A DNA stretch of 64,000 nt, taken from positions 367,716-431,715 of the forward strand of contig NZ_CP044205.1 of NCBI RefSeq assembly GCF_009498235.1. The letters are read 5' to 3'. The notes beneath the pieces were generated by a model. It was not told the origin of the DNA. It searched no databases and saw only the letters and a program-made list of their open reading frames with translations. A program made the translations under genes and the position numbers. Numbering within the stretch: position 1 is the first letter of the stretch; the number at the start of each line of letters is the position of its first letter. This DNA is from Candidatus Methylospira mobilis (lineage in GTDB: Bacteria; Pseudomonadota; Gammaproteobacteria; Methylococcales; Methylococcaceae). Shown piece by piece: positions 58,020-64,000 of the stretch.

Positions 58020-59152
58020 TGCCGCAAACTTCCCTGTTTCATACCAGCATACGGCTGACACCGATTTCTCCCAGGAATCTGTTGCGAAACCTGCATCTCG
58101 ATGTGCCGTTGCTGACCGGGTTGCTGCTGCTGGCGCTGCTGTCGTTTGTCATTCTTTACAGCTCCGGCGGACAAAAAATAGAGGTTGTCCTCAGACAGGC
58201 CGGCCGACTCGGACTTGCCACCCTCGTCATGATGACCATTGCTCAGATACCGCCACGCTACTTCCAGCTTTACAGTCCTTTCCTGTATATGGCCTGTCTG
58301 ATATTGCTGACAGCGGTGATGCTGGCGGGCAAAGTATCGCTCGGCGCCCAGCGCTGGCTGGATCTGGGCGTGATACGCTTTCAACCGTCGGAAATGACCA
58401 AACTCGGCATGCCGATGATGATAGCCTGGTTCATGGCGCAACAATCGCGCATCCCTCAGGCATTCGATATCGCGGTGGCCGGACTGCTGATATTGATTCC
58501 TTCGGCAATGATCGCCAAGCAACCGGATCTGGGAACCGCGCTGCTGGTCGGCACTGCAGGCGCGGCGGTGCTTTTTCTGGCGGGTATCAGCCGGGTTTAC
58601 ATTCTGACCCTGTTGCTCATGGGAGCTTCCGTTCTGCCGGTTGCCTGGCATTTCCTGCATGCATATCAACGCGACCGCATATTGACTTTTCTGAATCCCG
58701 AGTCGGATCCGCTGGGGCGCGGCTATCACATCATCCAATCAAAAATCGCGATAGGTTCGGGCGGCATCTATGGCAAGGGCTGGCTTGCGGGGACGCAATC
58801 GCACCTCGAGTTTCTGCCGGAGCGATCCACCGATTTTATTTTTGCCGTTTTTGCCGAGGAATTCGGCTTGCTGGGCTGTTTCGTGCTGCTTGCCATCTAC
58901 CTGTTTATTCTTGCGCGTTGCCTGTATATTGTCGTTGAGGCCCGTGAACGCTATAACCGCCTGTTGAGCGGCTCTTTGACTCTGGTTTTTTTCGTCTATA
59001 TATTCGTTAATATAGGCATGGTGATCGGCATCCTGCCGGTTGTTGGCGTTCCTTTGCCGCTGATCAGTTATGGCGGCACTTCCATGGTCACCCTGATGGC
59101 CGGATTCGGCATGCTGATGTCCATACACACCCACCGTAAACGTTATAGCTGA
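58019..59152 (+). CDS. rodA: Peptidoglycan polymerase RodA (SEDS)
   Basis: This 377-residue SEDS glycosyltransferase has about ten membrane helices. The conserved stretches are GAQRWLDLGVIRFQPSEMTKL, AKQPDLGTALLVGTAG (with the catalytic-region Asp), GWLAGTQSHLEFLPERSTDFIFAVFAEEFG and PLPLISYGGTSMV. It is the partner of PBP2 and is translationally coupled to mrdA (TAATG). Confidence 0.97.
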   Translation: MPQTSLFHTSIRLTPISPRNLLRNLHLDVPLLTGLLLLALLSFVILYSSGGQKIEVVLRQAGRLGLATLVMMTIAQIPPRYFQLYSPFLYMACLILLTAVMLAGKVSLGAQRWLDLGVIRFQPSEMTKLGMPMMIAWFMAQQSRIPQAFDIAVAGLLILIPSAMIAKQPDLGTALLVGTAGAAVLFLAGISRVYILTLLLMGASVLPVAWHFLHAYQRDRILTFLNPESDPLGRGYHIIQSKIAIGSGGIYGKGWLAGTQSHLEFLPERSTDFIFAVFAEEFGLLGCFVLLAIYLFILARCLYIVVEARERYNRLLSGSLTLVFFVYIFVNIGMVIGILPVVGVPLPLISYGGTSMVTLMAGFGMLMSIHTHRKRYS

Positions 59153-59154
59153 TT

Positions 59155-60159
59155 ATGCACATGAAAATAGCCGGTTTTTTCCATTTGCTTCTGTTACTGG
59201 TCGTCGCTTGCTTATCGCCCGGAGTGTATGCGGGTGAAGGCATTGCCGAACGGCCCGATGTGCGCGCGTTTATCCAGAGCATGGCCAATCGCTTTAACTT
59301 CGATGAATCCGATCTGAACCAGCTATTCAACCAGGTTGTCATACAGGACAAGGTTCTCGAATTGATTTCCAAACCTGCGGAATCCAAGCCCTGGTATGCA
59401 TACAGAAAGCTGTTGCTGACCGATGAGCGGGTACAGGAAGGCGTCGCATTCCGGGAAAAATATGCGCAGGATCTGGAAAAAGCGGAAATGCGCTATGGCG
59501 TCGCGCCGGAAATTATTGTCGCGATCATCGGCGTCGAAACCCGTTACGGTCAGAAGATGGGCAACTACCGCGTCATGGATGCGCTGGCTACCCTGTCGTT
59601 CGAGTACCCGCGTCGCGCAGAATTTTTCCGCAAGGAATTACAGAGCTATTTGCTGCTTTGCCGGGACGAAGGCGTTAACCCGATCGAACCCATCGGCTCC
59701 TACGCCGGCGCGATGGGCATACCCCAGTTCATGCCCAGCAGTTACCGGCGGTACGCCGTCGATCTGGATGGCGACACCCATCGCGATATCTGGAAGAGTC
59801 CGGCCGACGCGATCGGCAGTGTCGCGCATTACTTCGCGCAAAACGGATGGAGCGCCGGCGAGCCTGTTGCATTTTCCGCCACAACCAGCGGTACCGGTTA
59901 TGCCCGCTTACTCGACAAGAGCCTGAGGCCGGCGCATACGCTGGAACAATTGAGTCGTGCAGGAGTTGACATAGATGCGCGTCTGTCAGGAAATACCCGT
60001 GCCCATCTGCTGAGCCTGGAAGGCGAATCAGGATCTGAGTACTGGGTCACATTCAATAATTTCCATACCATCACCCGCTACAACCACAGCCCGCTTTATG
60101 CCATGCTGGTATACCAGCTGGCTGATGCCATCAAATCTCAGAACAATACGAAGCGCTGA
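59155..60159 (+). CDS. mltB: Membrane-bound lytic transglycosylase B
   Basis: This 334-residue enzyme has an export signal containing a possible lipobox (VVAC, Cys19). The catalytic acid is Glu128 in AIIGVETRYGQKMGNYRVMDALATLSFEYPRRA, and YAGAMGIPQFMPSSYRRYAVDLDGD follows. It cleaves peptidoglycan with formation of anhydro-muropeptides. It lies 2 bases downstream of rodA. It may instead start at the second ATG (59161). Confidence 0.94.
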   Translation: MHMKIAGFFHLLLLLVVACLSPGVYAGEGIAERPDVRAFIQSMANRFNFDESDLNQLFNQVVIQDKVLELISKPAESKPWYAYRKLLLTDERVQEGVAFREKYAQDLEKAEMRYGVAPEIIVAIIGVETRYGQKMGNYRVMDALATLSFEYPRRAEFFRKELQSYLLLCRDEGVNPIEPIGSYAGAMGIPQFMPSSYRRYAVDLDGDTHRDIWKSPADAIGSVAHYFAQNGWSAGEPVAFSATTSGTGYARLLDKSLRPAHTLEQLSRAGVDIDARLSGNTRAHLLSLEGESGSEYWVTFNNFHTITRYNHSPLYAMLVYQLADAIKSQNNTKR

Positions 60160-60188
60160 CGCTATGTAGCCGACGGCTTTCAGCTTCT

Positions 60189-61226
60189 GTGAATCAAAAA
60201 GCTTCGCCTTCGCCAAAACGACGTCCTCGCAAGTCGAAACGCAGGGCCAATCCGGGGAAAGGGCAAGTATGGCGGGCATGGCCCCTGCTCGCCGTTGAAA
60301 GCACGGCATTAATTCTCGTCGCTCTTTTGGCTGTTATCGCGGCGCTTGGGTTGGCCGCTGCGAAGTTACACGGAACCGGCTTGTGGGCCAGCTTGCTGCC
60401 TTTTGCCTCCGTGGTGCTGGCGCTGGCCGTCAGCGGCGGATGCTGCGGATGGCTGTGGATCATGCTGCACCGCCGCCTTGTAAGTATAAACAGGCTGCTG
60501 CCCGTCAGCTTTGCCGTCGCGCTGGCCGCCACTTCGGGTTATCTCGCCTCGCGCGATGAGTTTTTACAGGAAGTCAGGCATCTGCGCATACTGACAGGCG
60601 GTCCGCGCGAAGCCGAGCGCGTTAGCCTGACGCACCAGGTCTTTGCCGCTTACCGCCGCTCCGATCTGCCGCAACTGCAACTGATAATGAAACGGGCGGC
60701 GATTTTCCTGCCTGTGATACGTGAAGCTGCTGCACAGTATCAGGTTAATGAGGAAATTATGGTCGGTATCGCGGCTACGGAGTCCTCGTTTATACCGCGC
60801 GACAGCAAGGATGGCGGACGCGGATTGTTTCAAATTACCCAACCGCCGAAAAGCGCCGTCGACAGCGTCAAGAAATGCTTGCTGCTGCAAGCGCCGGACT
60901 GGCTGAACGACAGGCATAACGCTTATGCCGCCGCGGCGACTTTCCGCATTTATCTCGAAGAAATGCATGACGATTTGTTTCTGGGGCTGTTGGCTTATAA
61001 TATAGGTCCAAAAAATGGCGGATTGCTTTCCATCATGGGGCAATACGGCGCTCACGATTTTATAAGCATACAGCCTTATCTGCAAAACCTGCCCAGAGAT
61101 TACCCGATACGCGTATTGACCGCGGCGCTGGCATGGCGGTTATGGCAAGGCGAAGGCCGACTTCCTCGCTATGAGGAAGAAAACAATGCGCTGCATATAC
61201 AAAACACCGGCGTGCCGGGATTATAA
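60189..61226 (+). CDS. Membrane-anchored SLT-domain lytic transglycosylase
   Basis: This 345-residue protein starts at GTG 60189 (no strong ribosome-binding site). A very basic N-terminus (PKRRPRKSKRRANPGKG) and three hydrophobic segments (about residues 32-58, 66-92 and 104-120) precede a C-terminal SLT/MltF-like domain. The catalytic Glu198 is in GIAATESSF, followed by GGRGLFQIT, NAYAAAATFRIYLEE and LLAYNIGPKNGG. A lytic transglycosylase with several membrane helices is unusual. It follows mltB by 29 bases and may belong to the elongasome operon. Confidence 0.85.
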   Translation: MNQKASPSPKRRPRKSKRRANPGKGQVWRAWPLLAVESTALILVALLAVIAALGLAAAKLHGTGLWASLLPFASVVLALAVSGGCCGWLWIMLHRRLVSINRLLPVSFAVALAATSGYLASRDEFLQEVRHLRILTGGPREAERVSLTHQVFAAYRRSDLPQLQLIMKRAAIFLPVIREAAAQYQVNEEIMVGIAATESSFIPRDSKDGGRGLFQITQPPKSAVDSVKKCLLLQAPDWLNDRHNAYAAAATFRIYLEEMHDDLFLGLLAYNIGPKNGGLLSIMGQYGAHDFISIQPYLQNLPRDYPIRVLTAALAWRLWQGEGRLPRYEEENNALHIQNTGVPGL

Positions 61227-61574
61227 CGGCAGGCTGAGAAATCGTTGAAAGTAACCGTTTGCTTTGGAGCTGCGGATAAGGCGGTCGCGGCAAAAGTCGC
61301 GACGCCTCCCCATTTTAATAAATCGGATTACAATGCATAGGCTTCCATCATTTCGTCTCAGCTCTCACTTGCCTGCTTTGGTCAGTCAACTGTAGCCCTG
61401 GGTAACGCGCTTAAATATCTCCGGGCAGTCGCTGTGAAACGGGCTTGCAGGTTCAACGGCTAATTTGCGTCTTCATTCATGGATTATCCGATAGACAAAC
61501 GTGCTGAAAAGTCGGATGATGCCGCACTTCCTTCATAGTTTGCACAACTCCTCGTTGTATTTGTAGATATAGCC
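61227..61574. other. 348-bp spacer before moaA
   Basis: No gene is seen. It contains the REP/terminator-like hairpin at 61279-61307. I looked for a molybdenum-cofactor riboswitch upstream of moaA and did not recognise one. Confidence 0.45.
61279..61307. repeat. REP-like palindromic element (copy B), possible terminator
   Basis: AGGCGGTCGCG pairs with CGCGACGCCT (one bulged G) around GCAAAAGT. It is similar to 37791-37830. It lies 53 bases after the SLT gene and may end the operon, though the T-run is poor. Confidence 0.55.
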
Positions 61575-62588
61575 ATGCGGCCAGATTCCAACACCAGCGT
61601 ACCAAGCCTGATCGACCGGTTTGGACGCAGTATCAACTACCTGCGTATTTCGATTACGGATCGCTGCGATTTTCGCTGTGTCTACTGCATGAGCGAAAAT
61701 ATGACCTTCCTGCCGCGCGCGCAACTGTTGACGCTGGAAGAAATGCTATGGATCGCGCAGGCATTCGTCGAGTTGGGCGTGAGCAAGATCAGGATTACCG
61801 GTGGCGAACCATTGATACGGCGCGGCGCGCTCCCTTTTATGAGGCAAGTCGGGCTGCTTCCCGGCCTGAACGAACTGGTAATGACCACCAACGGTTCGCA
61901 ATTGTCGGAAAGCGCGGTGGAATTACGTGCGGCCGGGGTCAAGCGTATCAATATCAGTCTCGATACCCTCGATCCGCGGCGTTTCAGGGAAATAACCCGA
62001 ACCGGAGATTTGCCGCGTGTCCTGAATGGCATTGATGCCGCCATCGCCGCCGGTTTTGAGCGCGTCAAGCTGAATGCCGTGGTGCTTAAAAACCGTAATC
62101 ACGAAGATGCGACCGAGCTGGCCGCTTTTGCGGTCGAAAAAAAAATCGACATCAGCTTTATTGAGGAAATGCCTCTGGGTAACATAATCGATCATGATCG
62201 CAGTCAGTCGTATTATTCCAGCGACGAAATTCGTCGCGACCTGAACCGGCGCTTCATGCTGCTGCCGGTCACCGAGTCCAGCGGCGGCCCTGCGCGCTAT
62301 TTCCGTATTGCCGGCACAGTCACGCGCATCGGTTTCATCTCTCCGCACAGCCATAACTTCTGCGGCGACTGCAATCGCGTCAGATTGACGTCCGAGGGCC
62401 GTTTATTGCTCTGCCTGGGTAACGAACATTCGGTCGATCTCAAGCGCGTGGTGCGTTCTCATCCGGGCAACATGGAAAAACTCAAGGGCGCCATTGTTGG
62501 CGCAATGAAAATCAAACCGGAACGCCATTTATTCGAACTGACCGGACAACCTGTTATTTTCCGGCATATGAACGCTAGCGGCGGTTAG
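61575..62588 (+). CDS. moaA: GTP 3,8-cyclase MoaA (molybdenum cofactor biosynthesis)
   Basis: This 337-residue radical-SAM enzyme has an N-terminal cluster C31-x3-C35-x2-C38 (CDFRCVYC) and a C-terminal cluster C263-x2-C266...C280 ([19 protein letters not shown]). The essential GG tail (NASGG) is present. It converts GTP to the cPMP precursor. No other moa genes are here, and cutA follows 5 bases downstream. Confidence 0.97.
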   Translation: MRPDSNTSVPSLIDRFGRSINYLRISITDRCDFRCVYCMSENMTFLPRAQLLTLEEMLWIAQAFVELGVSKIRITGGEPLIRRGALPFMRQVGLLPGLNELVMTTNGSQLSESAVELRAAGVKRINISLDTLDPRRFREITRTGDLPRVLNGIDAAIAAGFERVKLNAVVLKNRNHEDATELAAFAVEKKIDISFIEEMPLGNIIDHDRSQSYYSSDEIRRDLNRRFMLLPVTESSGGPARYFRIAGTVTRIGFISPHSHNFCGDCNRVRLTSEGRLLLCLGNEHSVDLKRVVRSHPGNMEKLKGAIVGAMKIKPERHLFELTGQPVIFRHMNASGG

Positions 62589-62593
62589 CGGTT

Positions 62594-62947
62594 ATGAGCG
62601 AAGAAAAGCCTGAAAAAGCAACAATTATTGTGGTGTGCTGTACCTGTCCTCAGGAAAAGGCCGCGGAACTGGCCCGGTTTGTGATCGAATCGCAACTGGC
62701 GGCTTGCGTCAATATACTCCCGGAAGTGCGATCGATTTACCGTTGGAACGATAAAATCTGCGACGAGACCGAAAGTCTGCTGCTGATCAAAACCGGGCAG
62801 GCGAACTATGCGGAGCTGGAGCGCAGTTTGCGCGAGCGCCATCCATACGAGGTGCCTGAAATTGTCGCGATACCGATAGAACGGGGTCTTCCCGATTATT
62901 TACAGTGGGTAGCTTCATGCATAGGTACAGACGCTTGCGCCGGCTGA
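62594..62947 (+). CDS. cutA: CutA1 divalent-cation tolerance protein
   Basis: This 117-residue protein has the CutA fold landmarks ATIIVVCCTCPQEKAAELA, LAACVNILPEVRSIYRWNDKI, LLIKTGQANYAELE and HPYEVPEIVAIPIERGLPDYLQWV. CutA trimers are linked to copper tolerance, with an unclear mechanism. The cutA-dsbD order matches other gammaproteobacteria. It overlaps the shortened dsbD-like gene by 31 bases. Confidence 0.95.
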   Translation: MSEEKPEKATIIVVCCTCPQEKAAELARFVIESQLAACVNILPEVRSIYRWNDKICDETESLLLIKTGQANYAELERSLRERHPYEVPEIVAIPIERGLPDYLQWVASCIGTDACAG

Positions 62948-63708
62948 CATTGTTACTGCTGTTTTTCACCGGCTGTTCGTATGCCGCCGATCCTTTATCG
63001 ATCCTGCAGTCCGGCGCACAGAAAGCGGCCGGACTTTTTCAGCAGGACGATTTGCTGCCCGCGGATCAGGCTTTTCATTTTATAGCTGAAATCAAGGATA
63101 GCCGCACGCTGCGCGTGAGCTGGCAGATAGCCGAAGGATATTATCTCTACCGCGAACGTTTCATGTTTTCCTTGATCGATAGCCCCGGCGTCGAACTGCA
63201 AACGCCGCATATGCCCGCTGGAAAACAAAAACAGGAAGACAACGGCCCGGTAGAAGTCTATTATCATGAGGTCAGCTTCGATCTGCCGCTGCAGCGCAAC
63301 GCAAACGCCGCGGTTAGCGTAAAGCTGCATGCCCGTTTCCAGGGGTGCGCCGAGCGCGGTGTCTGCTATCCGCCCATGGAAAAAAACGAGGTTCTGGATT
63401 TGCCTGTCTATATCGCCGGAGATGCTGCAAACCCGGCACAAAACCGGCCATCGGCTACAACATCTGCGGTTGCTCCGCTTTCCTCGTCCATGCATTCCGC
63501 CTTGATGTTGCCCGCAGCCATACTGCTGATAATAACAGCGGTTTACTTCGGGGCGTTGGATGGCTTGCCGGCTGCCGCAGACGCAGGTAAACGGCTAAAA
63601 AAAGCATTGATGCTGTCATTGCTGATCTGGGGCGTTTTGTTGCTCATCGGCGTAACTGCTGGCAACTCCAACCTTATGAACCCGCTTTCACCCCTTTCTT
63701 TCCCATAA
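62917..63708 (+). CDS. Internally shortened DsbD-like protein (alpha domain plus two membrane helices)
   Basis: This 263-residue protein starts at ATG 62917 (GTG 62905 possible). It has a signal sequence (LTLLLLFFTGCSYA), then a DsbD N-terminal (alpha) domain with the redox pair Cys144/Cys150 in GCAERGVCYPP. After a Ser/Ala linker (about 175-192) come only two membrane helices (about 197-212 and 229-247). Their text, AVYFGALDGLPAA...RLKKALMLSLLIWGVLLLIGVTAG, resembles the last two helices of the normal eight-helix DsbD core. The middle helices with the core cysteines and the C-terminal thioredoxin domain are absent. A TlpA-like thioredoxin gene follows. Confidence 0.8.
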   Translation: MHRYRRLRRLTLLLLFFTGCSYAADPLSILQSGAQKAAGLFQQDDLLPADQAFHFIAEIKDSRTLRVSWQIAEGYYLYRERFMFSLIDSPGVELQTPHMPAGKQKQEDNGPVEVYYHEVSFDLPLQRNANAAVSVKLHARFQGCAERGVCYPPMEKNEVLDLPVYIAGDAANPAQNRPSATTSAVAPLSSSMHSALMLPAAILLIITAVYFGALDGLPAAADAGKRLKKALMLSLLIWGVLLLIGVTAGNSNLMNPLSPLSFP

Positions 63709-63739
63709 GGGAACGCATGCAAAATAGCGAGGATAACTC

Positions 63740-64000
63740 TTGAAACGTTGGCTGGTTCTATCTCTTGTGATGGCGGCTGCATTTGCGGCCGGTATTTTGG
63801 GCGGACACGCAAGGCTCGCATCGTCTCCAAAAGCCGAGAGGCTGGACACTACGCTGTCCTTTTCGGATCATATGGGTAGCGCTCATCGTTTGAGCGAATG
63901 GCAGGGGAAATGGCTGGCGGTAAATTTCTGGGCGCCCTGGTGTACCCCCTGTCTTGAAGAGATTCCGCTTTTCACCGAGGCTCAGGCCGCTCTGGGCAGT
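63740..64000 (+). CDS. TlpA-like thioredoxin-fold protein (partial, runs off the window)
   Basis: The visible 87 codons start at TTG 63740, with GAGG 10 bases upstream. They encode a signal anchor (WLVLSLVMAAAFAAGILGG) and the beginning of a thioredoxin-like domain with the active site WCTPC (Cys68/Cys71) in VNFWAPWCTPCLEEIP. It is probably a periplasmic thiol oxidoreductase of the TlpA/ResA type. Its position after the shortened DsbD suggests it may replace the lost gamma domain. Confidence 0.88.
   Translation, partial: MKRWLVLSLVMAAAFAAGILGGHARLASSPKAERLDTTLSFSDHMGSAHRLSEWQGKWLAVNFWAPWCTPCLEEIPLFTEAQAALGS

Noticed and set aside
61227-61574. Molybdenum-cofactor riboswitch upstream of moaA
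   Set aside because: I could not find the conserved helices or the characteristic G-rich/C-rich blocks; only a REP-like hairpin is evident.

Overview
The window comes from a gammaproteobacterial (type I, Methylococcales-like) methanotroph. The main evidence is a complete particulate methane monooxygenase operon, pmoCAB (20883-23966), whose PmoB keeps the copper-binding histidines at the same numbering as Methylococcus capsulatus. Bacterial sterol C-4 demethylation genes (sdmB-sdmA) and a nitrogen-fixation accessory cluster fit the same group. The species cannot be fixed from the sequence alone.

Layout: 0-5.3 kb holds a sialidase-like gene with a membrane-protein partner, sdmBA and a diguanylate cyclase. 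From 5.3 to 14.7 kb lies an accessory island: HigBA, a 15-bp triple tandem repeat, HicBA, and a 2248-residue protein with a nucleoside-phosphorylase-like domain, helical repeats and PIN-like motifs. The giant gene sits 14 nt upstream of hicB on the same strand, and tRNA-Glu(CTC) lies at the far edge. From 15 to 24 kb are typA, divergent pcnB-folK-panB-panC with tight overlaps, and pmoCAB with leader and intercistronic hairpins and a strong terminator. From 24 to 29.3 kb a yjgR-type HerA-like ATPase gene is split by an intact IS21-family element with a 5-bp target duplication, followed by a Nudix gene, a ycgN-like gene and a small membrane protein.

From 29.7 to 37.7 kb is the nif accessory cluster. 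A divergent control region carries two sigma-54 -24/-12 promoters facing outward and two TGT-N10-ACA NifA-type sites. Leftward it serves an unknown 187-aa protein and flavodoxin (nifF). Rightward it serves nifB, fdxN, nifO, an A-type flavoprotein, a 2Fe-2S ferredoxin, a Shethna FeSII homologue, nifQ and a SIR2-like gene. The structural nifHDK genes are not in the window. From 38 to 45 kb are a YggU-like gene, a glycine-zipper protein and an MdtNOP/YtcA-type efflux set. From 45 to 50 kb are a Ser/His-rich protein and the last three genes (b-delta, alpha, gamma) of an N-ATPase-type operon whose first genes are missing, followed by a repeat-rich desert.

From 50 to 64 kb are gatCAB (leftward), then the elongasome operon mreB-mreC-mreD-mrdA-rodA-mltB plus a second lytic transglycosylase, moaA, cutA, an internally shortened DsbD and the start of a TlpA-like thioredoxin. 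The features most worth attention are the giant PNP/helical-repeat/PIN protein with its HicBA neighbour, the unknown gene in the nif regulon, the truncated N-ATPase operon, the apparent AUA start of mreC and the collapsed DsbD.
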